Below, in pieces: positions 9,456 to 21,810 of a DNA stretch of 64,000 nt (position 1 is its first letter; each line of letters opens with the position of its first letter). This DNA is from Cervus elaphus (Eukaryota; Chordata; Mammalia; Artiodactyla; Cervidae): assembly GCF_910594005.1 (NCBI RefSeq), contig NC_057848.1, forward strand, positions 136,038,155 to 136,102,154, read 5' to 3'. Below the pieces are notes generated by a model. The model saw only the letters and a list, made by a program, of their open reading frames with translations, was not told the DNA's origin and ran no database searches. Position numbers and translations under genes: made by a program.

Positions 9456-11059
9456 ACCTCACTATAGGCAAACACAAACATCTTGCCCAGTGCTTCCTGA
9501 ATCAGCCTTCCCTTTCTGAAACAAATGCCCTGCAGCTTTACCTCCAGCAGAGAGGGAGAAAATGAACCAAAAGGAAGATCCCATGTTGCTTCAGAGTGGC
9601 TTTAGGGGGAAGAGTCAGAAAGGCTGTCTGTGGTCGGCTGAAGCTCCATTTCCACACTGACACACTCCTCTCTTGTTAATATTTGCACTGAACAAGCCAT
9701 TTTCTGTGCTGACATTTTGCATCTAGTTAAATGCCAACAAATCCAGAGAGATGTGCCTTTGACCTGTGGTTCTGCCCTTTGGACAGGCGTCAGCTGCTGT
9801 GGTCCTTTCATTCTAATTTCTGATATTCCCCATTTTGGATTCTTTCAACTTTGAGGTTTTTTTTTTCTTTCCCCCAACTGGATGAAATGCTTCCGATTAT
9901 CTCTGCTTACAATTATCTCTGCTGAATATTTAATTGAGAAATGTTGTTTAAAAGGCATTTGGCTTAAATGATCTAAGTGTATGCATAGATGTTTCTTTTC
10001 TGACAGTAAAGTGGCTTTGAATGATTTGGGGTATTATGAGGGAATTACAGAAAAATTTGTCCTAAAATGTTAAATGTAGTATTTTTTTTAAGAGCTCATG
10101 GCTTTGCTGAATGTGAGGGAGAGTGCTGCTGAGTATTAATTTAAAGTCTAGGGGGGAGGATATGGTGTAGCGATGAACTTGTGGGCTCTGGAGGAAACCA
10201 AGTTTTAAACCTGATACCCTCTGCCTCCTTATCCTTGAGATGAGGAAAAAGCAGCATCCTTTCTGCCCCTCAAGGCTGCTCCATGGCTGCAAGGTAGGGA
10301 TGAGGGGTGGCTGTGTTCCCTGTCAGCCCACCCCGTCCTCCCAGTGTCCTCCCAGGAACCTTGCTCATGGATCTGAGCCCACAACCTGGGACCATAGCTG
10401 ACAGCCAGCAGGCCCTTTTTCAATACCTTCGATCAGAACCCATGGAGTTTAGTTGGTCTCCTGAGTTGAATGCTTGCCTGAGAATTGATGAACAGCTGGC
10501 TTTATGCAGAAGAGGTTCCTGTTGGGCAGAAGTATATGGCCTGCTGGATTAGGAGGCCCTGACCTCAGCTCCTAACCACCCAGGTTTTGGCTGCTGTTTC
10601 TCCCAAGACCTGCCTGAGATGTGTGCTCTGGGGCCTCTGAACTACCCCAGCTTCCTTACTTGAAGGCCCTTTATTTAGCTAGCTCTGAGGGCTTCCGTTT
10701 TCTGAAATCAAGCAATCTTCGCTTAAGCTGGTGGTCCTCTAAATTCTAAGAGAACCAGGGAGCAAATTTCTGTAAAGCAGTTCCTATGTTCTCAGCAACT
10801 TTCAGCCTCAAATAAGAGATGTGTCTTCATGAAAAGACAAAAAGGACTGGCAATAATCAACTGAGCGGCATGTATTTGGGCTCATGAAACTTTAGGATTA
10901 GGGTCAGGCCCTAGAGGTCAGGCTTTTGAAATTCATGAACAGTATGGAAATTACCCTTTACATCTTTTATTCTTTTTCTTTGTTCTAAAGAATGTCTCCC
11001 ATGCTTATATTCTCCAAACTCCATATTCACAGGTTCTCTAGCTGGTCTTCCTCTGTTGT
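9456..11059. other. unique sequence; AT-rich repeat-free part 9640-10060
   Basis: No exon or named repeat is recognised. The part at 9640-10060 carries CTTGTTAATATTTGCACTG, GACATTTTGCATCTAG, ATTATCTCTGC and GAATATTTAATTGAG in repeat-free context, which could be a conserved noncoding element. The evidence is composition only. The overlapping open frames at 10229-10552 on opposite strands look spurious. Confidence 0.35.
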
Positions 11060-11320
11060 TTGTTCAGTCATTCAACAAATTTTAAGTGCCTACTATGTGC
11101 CTAGTTCTTTCCCTGGAGGAACTCAGCCGTTGGGTGAGACAGGCAGGAAATGGATGAGTATAGCAGAAGAGGAGGGCTCTGGCTGAGGTGGTCACAAGGT
11201 GATCTGGGAGCCCTTGGAGCATTGGGAGAAGGTTGGACCCCCGTACCTCCAAGAGATAAAGCTTGAGCTGAGCCCTGATGGGATTAGACCCTGTGAAGGA
11301 TCAAAGAGGGAGGGAGCAGA
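11060..11320 (-). mobile_element. L2 LINE 3' fragment, reversed
   Basis: GTTCAGTCATTCAACAAATTTTAAGTGCCTACTATGTGCC at 11070-11101 is the reversed 3' end of L2. The following text (GGAGGAACTCAGCC, GAGACAGGCAGG, TGGGATTAGACC) continues in the usual diverged L2 order. Confidence 0.65.
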
Positions 11321-12404
11321 AGTAGGTGGGAGAGCCTTCAGGCCAAGATGCAGGTCTGATCCCCGAGAAAGGAGGGGAAAGGAAGGAAGATGGGGGTGGA
11401 AAGAGCCTCAGACACAGCGCAGCTCTGAGAAAGTCTCAGCCTGGCCCATGGGGAACCCTGGAGCAAAGACTGCCCATCAGAAACTTTCCATGTCCGGCAG
11501 GTCAGTGGGCTGCCCACACCAGTGCCCTGGAATTCCTGCAAGACCCTGATTCTGCCCCAGGAGGAGGAGGCTTTGAGAGTAAGATCAGCACCTGTTTCCT
11601 GTCTGGAGAATCCAGAAGGAGAAGGGATGGCTGAAATCACCACCCGTGATGGCAGGTGCAGGAAAGAGGGCAGGACAGGGCAGCAAGACTACACTCCCAG
11701 GACTTGGCATGGCAAGGGTGAGTGAGCTTCCTGGGGACTGCGTGAGTCCCATGGAAGGTAAGCTGCCTGCTGGGGGTAGGGGCGCCACAGTGAGAGGTGA
11801 TGGGGTGAGCCACAGCGGGCAGGGATTGAGGGGGTGCCATGTAAGGACAGCCAGAAATTGTACCACCCGCGCTTGTCAGGGATGGTGTGCTGCTGAGGGC
11901 TTTGTGTGGAGCCTCCCAAGTGCCCATAAACATGCACCCCGGGAAGGCAGCATCTGGGTCCCTCCTTGGGGAGAGCCCAATGATAGGATAATGGGCAGGC
12001 TAGTCCAGTATGAAATGTGTGCTTTTCTCCCTTCCCTCCTTCCAGACTCCAGTGCACCAGGGAAGGAAGACTCCGAAACAGCCAAAGAGAGGAGTTGAAG
12101 AGCGGAAATGGCACTGCAGAGAAAACGCAGCCTCTCCTCCCTGTTCTCTGTGTGGGTCCCCAAACGTCAGTCGAGCCTTAGGAGAGCAGACTGTGCAATT
12201 TCATCCCCAAAGTTTACTCGAATATCTGGGAGCTGGTGAAACTGTCAAGGGATCTAGGGTGGGGGTGGGATGGGCAGATATAGGTGTAAAGGCAGGTGTT
12301 GGAGAAAATTCTCTGTTTCCTTTTAGGACCCCCCATCCACGTCAGTTCATGCACTAGGTTAGCTTTCTACACACCTTCCAACCAGCTACAAACACACTGA
12401 ATTC
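11321..12404. other. G-rich unique sequence, no gene seen
   Basis: It is relatively GC-rich and strongly purine-biased on the plus strand. Open frames of 93-150 codons overlap in most of the six frames (for example 11646-12098 plus and 11689-12114 minus), as expected where A/T-rich stop codons are rare. I see no splice-flanked exon and no domain. Confidence 0.45.
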
Positions 12405-12470
12405 TTGGCAGGGGATACGATTATCTTCATTTCACAAAGGAAGACACTGACACAGAGAATTTAGGGTCCT
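12405..12470 (-). mobile_element. MIR fragment, reversed
   Basis: ATTATCTTCATTTCACAAAGGAAGACACTGACACAGAGA is a short decayed piece of the reversed MIR core. Confidence 0.55.
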
Positions 12471-12864
12471 TGTTCCAAATCTTCAAATTCAAATCATTTC
12501 CTTCTTGGTCAAGGATTCTTTATGTCATAAAATAGGAACTTCCCAGAATGATGGGATGCTCTGGGTGGGGGTGGAGGGGCACCATGGGCCAACATCTGGC
12601 GATGGGATCCCCCTGTGGCATGGGGTGACGTAGGTTGGGGACAGTCTGACATGCCTCCCTGATGACTCAGCCTCAGCCAGCAATGGGCATGCGGACACGT
12701 GAAATGACTTCACCTCTCTTTTCATGATGCTGGATCCTGGAGGCATTTGGTTATGGGAGGAACCTGCTAGAGACGGCCCTGTGCTGAGTTCACAGCCTCC
12801 TTGTAAACCCGTCTTTCAGCAGCCTGTACCTTCCCTCTCTCCCTTTAATTGTCTCTGTGATCTA

Positions 12865-12985
12865 CTGTGACGCACGAGCGCACATGTACATACACACATG
12901 GCTGACACGTTGCACACACACGCACAATCACTCATACACATAAGCATGCCCATGTACAAATACAGACCCACATGCACGCAAGCTG
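12865..12985. repeat. degenerate CA-rich microsatellite
   Basis: ACATAC, CACACA, GCACAC and ACACAT units are interspersed with ATGC (ACATACACACATGG, GCACACACACGCAC, CACATGCACGCAAGC). It is an old, interrupted (CA)n tract. Confidence 0.75.
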
Positions 12986-14184
12986 CTTTTCGCAGGAGTG
13001 GAGAAATCAGTTGCATTACTACGCAGGCATCTCTCCCCTATGAGTCAAAGTAGCATACTGAGCACAGAAGGAGGAATATTTTCCTTTCTGAGATAGCTGA
13101 GAGGTTTCCCCTGAGGAAATAACTCAGAAAAATGTTGCCTTCGAAAAGCAGATCATTCTCAAAGGGAAATTTCCTGCCCAAACATTTGTTTTCTTGACGT
13201 GGAGACAAGTGAGGCAACCCCTTCCCCCCATCTTGGCTTGGCTCCTCTACCTGAGACTCATGGGGCTCCACTGTGAGCCGGAGCAGGTGGCTGTCCCACA
13301 AAGACCTGGGCCATTGAGTGTCCTCCAGCAGGGTCGACGTGGCCATTAATCCCCTCTCCTAGCTCATCCCCTCCCTTGTTCTCCTTAGGACTACTTAGGA
13401 CTTGAACATTCTGAGGCTCCTGCTCAAAGGAACGTCTCCTCCTCAGATAAATCTAGGAGAGATGCTCTGAGGACTGTTGTCTATGGTAAAGGCATAAAGG
13501 TACTTAGAAATGCAGGAGATGAACCAGAACCAAATGCCAGGGACAACAGGGAACAAGGGGCAAACAGAGTTGGCCTCAAGCTTCCAGGGAAGAGAGAGGG
13601 AGACAGAGAAAGAGAGAGAGGAAAAGAGATTCTGGAATCACTCAGAAGAGAGCTGGAAAATGTGGATGGAACAGAAAAGTCTCAAGCTATGTATGGGGAG
13701 GTGGCAGACCTCTCTCAGACCACAAGGGCTGGACTCTGTGGTCAAGTACTGAATGCCAAATGTGGACACGAGGGTCATCAGTCAAGGGAAGTGACTCGTC
13801 TGTTGTCTTGTAGTTGAATTCACTTTGAACAGTCAGAGAGGTTGTTCTGGGGAAGTTACCTCTCTGGCCTGGAACATAAACACAGTCAAAAAGGCCCAGG
13901 GTCGAGCTGGCAAGGGGCCTCTCCCTGGGGAGAGCAGACCACCCACATCATTTGGGAGACCACTTTAGGCTTGTCTGGGAGGCCTTTTGATGTGTCTGTT
14001 ATACCAAAGATAGTGTTTTGAGGTTCCCAAGTATTTATTCGTTTGGCTGTCATGTAAAAGACAAACAGCAGGAGAGAGAAAAACTGTTTTAACTCAAGTA
14101 ATAGGCAAAGACTAAAAATGAAATCAATTCAATGTAATTAACAAGAATCGATCACCTCTCCTCATTCTCCTGCTAACTATTGAA
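12986..14184. other. unique sequence, no gene seen
   Basis: It includes a purine run at 13585-13630 (AGAGAGAGGGAGACAGAGAA). A palindromic NF-kB-like GGGAAATTTCC at 13164-13174 and TGAGTCA (AP-1-like) at 13041-13047 lie in repeat-free sequence, but single sites mean little. Confidence 0.4.
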
Positions 14185-14285
14185 AGAAAAAGAAGGAGAT
14201 GGGGAAGGGGGAGGGGGAGGGGATGAAGAAAGGAAAGAAAGGACAGGAAAGAGAAAGAGGAAAGACAGGAGGGGAGAGGGAGGGC
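14185..14285. repeat. polypurine (GA-rich) tract
   Basis: About 100 bases are almost purely A and G on the plus strand (GAAAGAAAAAGAAGGAG, GGGGAGGGGGAGGGG, GAAAGAAAGG). It is low-complexity and potentially H-DNA forming. The long minus-strand open frame across it encodes only S/P/L-rich low-complexity peptide. Confidence 0.85.
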
Positions 14286-14344
14286 CATGAGAACAATCAA
14301 TATAATCCTCTTTGGTGTGTATTAAAAATAATGTAGGATGTTTT

Positions 14345-14464
14345 CTGGAGAAGGAAATGGCTACCCACTCCAGTATTCTTGCCTGGAGAATCCCATGGAC
14401 AGAGGAGCCTGGTGGGTTGGAGTCCATGGAATCACAAAGAGTCGGACATGACTGAGCGACTAAA
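14345..14464 (+). mobile_element. Bov-A monomer fragment (3' half)
   Basis: GGAGAAGGAAATGGCTACCC, CTCCAGTATTCTTGCCTGGAGA, CAGAGGAGCCTGGTGGG and GAGTCGGACATGACTGAGCG are present. The tRNA-derived head is missing, so this is either a 5'-truncated Bov-tA or a single Bov-A monomer. Confidence 0.92.
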
Positions 14465-15054
14465 GTATCAGGATGTTTTCTTATGTCCATTAAAAATGCC
14501 ATTTCCATTGGTGTTGGATGTGTACCCCTTCTGGTCTAGTGTTGTATTCTTACTTTGGATAAAGACATGGTACCATGATAAATTTTTTTCTAACTAAAGT
14601 GAAAACAAGAGCAACGAGAAGAAAACAGTGCAGCCATGTAGATGGATAACTACTGATATTCACCCTTAGTATTGGACCAATAGGAATGGGTGGGCACTGT
14701 GGCATTCCTGTACATCAGCCCTGTCTAAGGGGAGCAGCCATCATTCAGCTCACATCTGATTTTGTAAGAGATGCTGAAAATTAAGAATTTTAAGGAAAAA
14801 ACTCCAACCTTTAAAATACTGGATAAAATGTTTTAAACCCATTTCAGGCTATGAGCGTATCAGAGACTTCTGATTTGTCACCTGCACCTGAAAAGAACCA
14901 CTGCAAGATTTGAAATAAAATGTACCATTCATTCTTCCCTTCAAATCCTCCACCCTTCCCTCCGGATGCAAAGAGCTAGGCTGGTGTTGAAGACTTCAGC
15001 ACCATCAGGACCTTTCAGTTGAAGAAAATGACCAGAGCTGTTGTTTTGAATGCT
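14465..15054. other. unique sequence, no gene seen
   Basis: AT-rich, without recognisable repeats, exons or clear motifs. Confidence 0.45.
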
Positions 15055-15600
15055 GTAGCAGTTTTAAAATATGTCCCCCAAATTCTTTGGCACTTCTTCC
15101 ATTGAGATGTGGAGTCTATGTCCCACTTCCTTGAAGTTGGGTGGCCTCTGGGACCACCTTGACCAATGACTCACTGAGAACATCCTACTATGTGACTTCT
15201 AGGCTGAGTTATCAAAGGCCATGCAGCTTCCACTCAATTCCTATGGAAAGCTTCTCATGGAATGCTCATCTTTGGAATGTTCAGCTGCTCGAGCTTCTGC
15301 TCACGACAGTCTTATAGCTCAGTGACAATGTTGAGTAAACCCCAAGCCACATGGAGAGATCCCCTGTAGGTCCACCCAAGCACCAGCCCCATGAGCGCAC
15401 CATCTTGGACGAATGTTCAGTGCAACTGAGCCTCTGGAATAGCTCAGCCCCAGCCCCAGTGAGGGCGTGAGAGACCCCAGGTGAGGATGATGCAGCTGAG
15501 TCCAGTCAGCTGAGAAGCCAGGAGACAGTTACAATTGTTTTAAGCCACCAAGTCATACTGTGATTTGTTACCTAGAGACAGGTAGTAGCTAGAACAAGCT
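15055..15600 (+). mobile_element. MLT1-type MaLR LTR, near full length
   Basis: Landmarks in order are ATGTCCCCCAAATTC, ATGTCCCACTTCCTTGAAGTTGGGTGG, TGACCAATGACTCACTGA, CTATGTGACTTCTAGGCTGAG, AAAGGCCATGCAGCTTCC, ACCATCTTGGACGAATG and, at the 3' end, TTGTTTTAAGCCACCAAGTCATACTGTGATTTGTTAC. This is a recognisable MLT1 LTR. No internal retroviral region accompanies it. Confidence 0.82.
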
Positions 15601-16024
15601 TGCAGGGCTAACAAGAGATCTGACCAGCACTACAGACCCACTTACTGTTCAGCTCCTTGGTATTTGTGGTTGTCGTGGCCCCAGTTCTCCTGGAGCTGGA
15701 GGAAGGAGGGAGGTGCTTGGCGGGAGACCTCAGCCTTGGGGAGCTGGGAGGGCCGCCAAGCAGATGGGGGGTGGGGAGCCCCGGCTCAGAGTGGCCTGCG
15801 TGTGAGGCAATTAAAATGTGAAATGTAACCTTTAAGAACGGAGCCTGACTTTACCTTTGCATCTTGGAGATTTGGGCTGTAGAAGGCCTGTCAAATCCCT
15901 CCCTCTACCGGGCCCTGATCACATTTCTGTCTTCTGTTTGGACACAGGACTCAGACTGTGTACACACGGAGAGCAGGGTCTGGTGCCAAGAACGCAGAGC
16001 AGTTCGGCACTGGTGTTTCTTCTC
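15601..16024. other. unique sequence, no gene seen
   Basis: A moderately GC-rich stretch (around 15690-15800) without a recognised repeat or coding signal. Confidence 0.45.
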
Positions 16025-16172
16025 TTAGGAGAAAAAAAATGACAGAGAAAACCAAGAAAGAAAAATAGATAGGAAAGAAGAGAGGAGGAAGCAGGGAGAG
16101 AAGAGAGGGAGGGAAGGAAGAAAGGGAGAGAGGGAAGGCGGGAGGTAGAGAGGGGAGGAGGGAGGTAGGGAG
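16025..16172. repeat. polypurine (GA-rich) tract
   Basis: About 150 bases are almost all A and G on the plus strand (GAAAGAAAAATAGATAGG, GAGAGGGAGGGAAGGAAG, GGGGAGGAGGGAGG). The open frames reading it on the minus strand are S/P/L-rich artefacts. Confidence 0.88.
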
Positions 16173-16796
16173 GAACCAACTGCCAAGGTAGGACTGCGTT
16201 TTTATTTCCTGCTTTATGGAGTGAGGTGTTCCCTTCATCAGAAGCAGATGTACAGCATCACGTCAAAGTCTACCTAGGCAGGAAGCATCGGTTGAATTTA
16301 CCCAGGTCACGGCAAATCTGTTGTCATTCAGCATGTGGAACTGTTTGAACTTACAAGGAGTAACCCAGCAACAGCCATCACCCCACGTGTCCGCTGTGCT
16401 CTGATTATAGCAGTGCAACAGGAATGGAGGCTCAGAATTTCACAAGGTGACAAAAAATTGGATTTTGATGTTTCACCTCCACCTGCACTTCAGCAGGGAG
16501 GCCAGCTGCATACACAAGTTCTCGGGGCCCGTGGGCACTGCCCGGAGGCCTTGCTCTGCCGTGGCCCTGCCCCAGCCCTTTGCTCCACCCGGGCCAGCCG
16601 CCGACACTGGGCTCTGCTGCCAGCCCCATTACTGCGACAGGGGAAAGGAAAAGACCTGTAAGAGCTCATCCATTCAGACCTCACTTTTCAGAAATTTGGA
16701 TTTATTTTTTTGTCACAGAGAACCAGAACTGATATTAATCTTGGCGCTATTTCTGAAAAAAAAAATTCATAATAGTACAATGATAATATATAACAT
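16173..16796. other. unique sequence, no gene seen
   Basis: It is GC-rich around 16490-16640. Overlapping open frames at 16335-16661 and 16447-16803 read the same bases in different frames and share no family resemblance. I do not support a gene. Confidence 0.4.
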
Positions 16797-16935
16797 TTAC
16801 TGAGTTCTGACTCTGAAGAAGGGGCTGGAGTGCTTCATATGGATATTTCATTTAATCTTCAAAGCAACCCTGTAACCTCTCTGTAAGACTTGCCCAAGGT
16901 CACACAGCCTGAATTGGAAACACAGCAGTCTGGTG
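16797..16935 (-). mobile_element. MIR SINE, reversed
   Basis: It reads TTTACTGAGTTCTGACTCTG, then ATTTCATTTAATCTTCAAAGCAACCCTG, then TTGCCCAAGGTCACACAGCC. This is the order of a reversed MIR with an internal deletion of the gaggaaactgag part. Confidence 0.82.
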
Positions 16936-17861
16936 CCAGAGCCACGTTCTTTCCACGTTTGGAAAGGCAACTCCCAGCTCAGTCAAGAATGCCAATTGCT
17001 TCTAAGGATGCAAACATCATTTCCCTCATACCCATTTGTTTTCTTAAAAAGAAAGTGACTCTGTTGATGATTCTTATCCATTCATGAAGTCAGAGCTGCT
17101 CCTTGACCATCCTCTTAGCCCCTATTTCATACGTGTGGAATGAATAAAAGTTCACTTCACTCAAACAGACCCTCGGATTCAGACCTCCAACCCTTTTAGA
17201 CTGACTTTCCCATTATTATTCAGTCACTGAGGTTTTTCTTGAAGGCCTTGGGGACTAGACTAATCACAGCTGCGTTTGAGGGTATCACCAGGGATGGCAT
17301 GTTTGAAAGCGCCATCTAGATAGGCAATCAGGGGCCAGCCTGTATCATCAGTTGCCGACTCCCAGGGCAGAGCAGCAATGGGATGAGAGCCCTCGACTTC
17401 CACTTCTGTTGATGGGCACAGTTGGTGGCCTTTGGGGGTTGGCTGGAACCCAGCAGCCGAAAAGAGATGCTTTGAGCTGGAGACAGCTAATTCATCTCGT
17501 ACTCCAGGAGATGAAGGAGAATGTAGCAAAGAATGGAGGTACTGGGGATCCTATACTTGGCTCAGACCAGAACCATTCTTGGGTTATAAAATGTCCCTGG
17601 GCCTGAGTTTGGGGGCAGGTGTGCAAGGAGGAAGATGGCTCCCTTGCCACCTCTGGGAACAGATGGTGGGGCCTTCCCAGGGAGCAGCCCGCCTACCAGC
17701 TGATGCTCAAACATCCTGGCTCTCAACCCTGGCAGGGCGGGCTGAGGCTACCTGGGGTTTGAAGCCAATTCCCCACCTCGAAACTCTGTAAAAAGATAGA
17801 GAGTTGCAATTGCTTTTACAAACAAAACAAACAAAAAACACTTTAAAAAAGGGGGCTAGGA
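16936..17861. other. unique sequence, no gene seen
   Basis: No repeat or exon is recognised. Frames at 17260-17529 (minus), 17352-17606 and 17432-17791 (plus) overlap one another. Confidence 0.45.
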
Positions 17862-17969
17862 GGGACTTCCCTGGTGGTCCAGTGGTTAAGACTTTGCGCT
17901 TCCGATGTGGTGAGCATGGGTTTGATCCCTGATCAGGAACTGAGATACCACTTTCTGTGTAGCACAGCA

Positions 17970-17994
<25 letters not shown>
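17862..17994 (+). mobile_element. CHR-2-type SINE with poly-A tail
   Basis: GGGACTTCCCTGGTGGTCCAGTGGTTAAGAC is a near-consensus head, then GGTTTGATCCCTGATCAGGAACTGAGATACC, a short body and a tail of about 24 A (17969-17992). Flanking GGGGGCTAGGAG (17851-17862) and GAGGGGATAGGAG (18012-18024) look like an imperfect target duplication. The long A tail suggests a comparatively young copy. Confidence 0.92.
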
Positions 17995-18002
<8 letters not shown>

Positions 18003-18496
18003 TTAACAAAAAGAGGGGATAGGAGAGACTTTGCCAGCAAGCTGCAAAAGTTTTTCCTTAAACAATTTGACTTTGGGTAGAAAAAAGTCTACATTCCCAG
18101 ACCCATACAGTATTGAGGGTCATTGAGTTTGAGGTCTAATGTTGCCAAATAGATTTTTCTGGAGAGAAAAAAAAAACTTTTCATGAGAAACCTCCTCATT
18201 TTAAGTTGATTCAACTATAAAAATAATTAAAAATTGTAATAAAAAAATTTTATCAATAAAAGCCACCTGGGCCAAACAAAACACACCCACGAAACTCTTT
18301 TGGCTCAAAGGCCTCCACTTTGCAACCTTCGGAGAGTCCTTGCCTCTTGCAGAGATGGGGAAGCTGAGGTGGGGGGTAGAGAGACTGTTACCTGGAGGAG
18401 CAGCAGGTATTATGGCTGCCCCACCACCTCCCCACTCACCGGTGCCTTGGGCTCTCTTCACCCCCAAGAGCCAGTGTCTGCAGTTCTGTGCCTAAT
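17995..18496. other. AT-rich unique sequence
   Basis: A-rich around 18160-18260. No repeat family or coding signal is recognised. Confidence 0.4.
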
Positions 18497-18623
18497 TTTT
18501 GTTTTGCTTTGTTGTGGTCACACTGTGTGGCTTGTGAGATCTTAGTTCCCCTCTCAGGGATTGAACCCAGGCCCTCAGCAGTGAGAGCGAGAAGCCCTAA
18601 CCACTGGACCACCAGGGAAGTCT
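18497..18623 (-). mobile_element. CHR-2-type SINE, reversed
   Basis: GTTTTGCTTTGTTGTGGTCACACTGTGTGG, then GAGATCTTAGTTCCC, CAGGGATTGAACCCAGGCC and CTAACCACTGGACCACCAGGGAAGTC. This is the reversed CHR head with box B complement GGATTGAACC. Confidence 0.92.
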
Positions 18624-18674
18624 CTTTAAGTTTAAATTCAAAAAGGCAAAAGGACATGTTGTCCATTCAAACTG

Positions 18675-19000
18675 GAAGAACTGAGAAGTGACACCCTCTG
18701 TGAGCAGCCCTCAACCAATGACTCTGGGAGTTGGTGTATAAATGCCCCAGCTCCCTTGCCCCACTGGGTGTGAGAACGCTGACATGCATGCTCTACACCT
18801 TTCCCAGAGTGTCTCCAGGATATTAAGATACAGTTGCCCACTGTTGTGGCTGGATTAACGATGTCCTCATTATTGGTTGCCTTCCCTTTCCTGTCTCACT
18901 GCCCCGTGTCTCCACCAGGGTTTCTTGGGTTTCCCAAATAACCTAGCTGTGCTTCAGTTCTGTAGGTAGGGTCTGCCTTGGAGAGAACCTCCACTTAGCC
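18675..19000 (+). mobile_element. ERV-type LTR fragment
   Basis: GGGAGTTGGTGTATAAATGCCCCAGCTCCC at 18727-18756 looks like an LTR promoter with a TATA-like box (18737-18742). It is followed by GAGAACGCTGACATGCATGCTC, TTGTGGCTGGATTAA and CCTGTCTCACTGCCCC to TCCCAAATAACCTAGCTGTGC, where LTRs of this class carry tcccaaataaactacctgcac. It is an endogenous-retrovirus relic of an ancient class with no coding part. The exact family is not assigned. Confidence 0.6.
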
Positions 19001-21810
19001 CAAATCTGAATAGCTGTGGTCTGTACAAAGAAGAGAGTGCCTCTCTCTGGGGTGCTTTCCGATACAAATATCACAATTAAGGGTGTGGGGTATTTCTCTA
19101 TGCAGAGTGAGGTACCCTATGACAACTTTAAGAACTCTACGCTGTATTAAGGGCACGCGTTGGTCTTAGTCAGGCAAGACGAAGAAGCCAGAAGTGACTG
19201 TCTACACCTCTCTGTAGTCCAGGGAAAAGCTATGCCTGGAATGGGAGATGCTGGTTCAAGTACATTCGAAAAAATAGACTGTGTCAGCTTTCCCTGGTGC
19301 AAGTAATTACTGGGACTGTGTCTCTGAAAATCACCTAAATGCAAAATAATGAGCACGCCATTTCTACTTAATAATAATTTTATTAAAAGTAAAGTTCAAT
19401 TCAGTGATGAGAAGGAGCCGGGGAAATTATCTTACAATAGCTTTCTTTTTCCTTCCTTCCTTCCTTCCCCACTTCGCTCTGTCCTTCCCTGTCCCTGCAG
19501 GCCCGAGAGGCAGTAACCAGCTGGGTGACACCATACAGCTGGGGCCACCATTTAACTCATTCTTGTCCGGTGAGGATAGGGTATCGGAAAGTCCTAAATG
19601 AATTTTCTCACGCATCTTCCAACTTAAGGAAGCAATAGTAAAGCCTATTGACAAGGTCTTACCCTTTGCCATGCCAAGGGTCCCTCTGACATCTGGGGAA
19701 GCCTACAGACCTTTTCTCAGAAAGCAGCTTTAAGTACATAAAATAAAATCAAAAGATCAAAAAGGAAACTAATTATGTTGAAATGCAGTTATAAAAATAT
19801 TAAAAACACAGATATGTGATAAATGCACATTTATTAATGCATTAAGTATGATCTAGTGGCAGGTCTAATAACTATCATGATTTCCAAGTCATGCTGAGCA
19901 TATTTCAAGATACCTGCAACAGCTATATAACATGATATAAAAATATCTATGATTTCTCTTGGTGATAAACTCATAGATACTCCTAATATAATCGTGCACT
20001 TGCTAAATTGCTCCCAGAGGCAAGTGAAAATAAAAAAGTGATTTTTTTTCCTATTCAAATTGACAAACCCCTTTGGGGGTCCAGTGACCCAATATTACTC
20101 CCTCCCCCCAGGATATGAGCCATGAGATGGGGAAAGCCATTCCTTTTTTGCCTCCTAGTTTCTAGAGGAGATGTTAGACTTTTGTCTTTCTGGAAAATCA
20201 CTCAGTTGTCCTTGCAGCCACATTCTTAGGGACCATTTGTTGAACACCTACTGTGTTCCAGGCATTTTATTTACTTAATAAAATCTATTTAGACCTTCAG
20301 GTCCAAGGAGATGGTTAACCATAGTCCTTGGCTCCTAGCATATAAGAAGCCCTGGACCAGGTAAAACCCAGCTTGCATCTTATTCTTTCTTTCTCTTCCC
20401 TCCATCATCTCCAATCCTCACTTTCATTCCCCTCTCCCTACAAGCCTCATTTCTCTGGTATGTGCTTGGTATGCATCGTGACCAGTATTGTGTTATAAAT
20501 CTTGCTTATTTCCTTATCTTTTGTCACTCAGTCCACACAAGGTTATGGAGAGCTCCTGCCTTGCCGTATATGGATTTTGTGTGTTGCTTCTTCCTGCCAC
20601 ATAATATTTCATAATGTCCATCCACCTTTGTTTTCTTATCCATTCCCCTAAGGATGGGCATGCAGGTTGTGTTCAACTCTCCTCCAAGTTGTATCCAACA
20701 AAAGCTCAACGGTAAACGTCCTTAATAACCATGTTCTTTGGGACCTGGACATGGGACCATTCCTCTGGGCTCTGTATCTGGGGAGGTGGGGATGGGGTGT
20801 GAGGAGGGAGTACTCCTAGCACATATGCCAATTAAATTACATTAAACTGAATTAGATTCCTTTTCAGAAAAACTGCTGCACTTTACATACCCACCAGCCA
20901 TGCCTGGGAGCATCCCTCTCTGTACATCTTCATCAGCACTTGATAGAGTCACCTTTCTAACACTGGCCACTTGGATGTTTATAAAGGATCAGGCTCTTCA
21001 TACACCATGGCAGATGTTTTCGGTACCCCAAGTGCCATCTCCTCAGAATACCTTTGATACTGGCCCCAGCAGTGATGGATTAGTGGCTGGTGTGAGTTCA
21101 GACTCATCCTGCAATCATGTTTCATCTCAAATGTGCTGCAGCATACATCTGTTTTTCTTTTTTTTCTGACTCAAGGTCTTGGTAAAGGCTTGGGAATCTA
21201 CTCAGCTTGGAAGCAAAGCCCAGAAATATGGGGGAGATAACTCTACTACAGGCAAACACTGAATTCAACTGATGGAGAATAAAACTCCAGCCTTCTGTGT
21301 TCTCAGCCAAAAATTCTAGGAGGCATCCCATGTCTCTTAGTGGTCCCGATGGAATTGAGCCCCCAATTTCCTATATTAGAGACCTCAATAATTCATTCTT
21401 CTGGTGGCATTTCCTCCTTTCCCTGTTTCTTACCCCTGCTTTCTGAGCTCACCTCCCAAATAAATCCCCACCGCCGATCTAAGACAAATACGTTGTTTCT
21501 GTCTGGAAGGTACAATACAAAGCAATCTCAGCTGGCTTAAGTGACGTGTACCAACATGAATTACTCAGTTATCAAGATCAAGTATCACCGGTCCTCCAAC
21601 ACTAAGAGAGGCAAGGATGAAAAGGAAGGTTTTAAAAAAGAATCTCAAGGTTTTTTATCACACCTGATAAGCCCATACTAGATTTTATACCTAAAGAGAG
21701 TTGCCTTTCAAAGTAGGAACCCTAGAAATGCTGAGAGCATGGCAGTACCATCACAATAAGTATAGAGCTTCCATTAATGACATCTCTGAAAGGGAAATAG
21801 TCACTTGCAT
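19001..21810. other. mostly unique sequence; CT tract and small relics
   Basis: A (TTCC)n tract lies at 19449-19470. The segment 19540-19690 (GGGTATCGGAAAGTCCTAAATG, TTCTCACGCATCTTCC) is repeat-free and could be conserved. At 20225-20275, CATTTGTTGAACACCTACTGTG is a reversed L2/MIR end. No exon is recognised. Confidence 0.4.

Noticed and set aside
11646..12114. 150- and 141-codon frames on opposite strands
   Set aside because: They cover the same GC-rich bases in opposite directions; stop codons are rare there by composition.
13164..13174. NF-kB-like GGGAAATTTCC
   Set aside because: A single site with no cluster or conservation evidence; expected by chance at this frequency in 64 kb.
18727..18756. 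TATA box and promoter of a gene (GTATAAATGCCCC)
   Set aside because: It sits inside an ERV-type LTR relic and no gene follows. LTRs of this class carry such a box.
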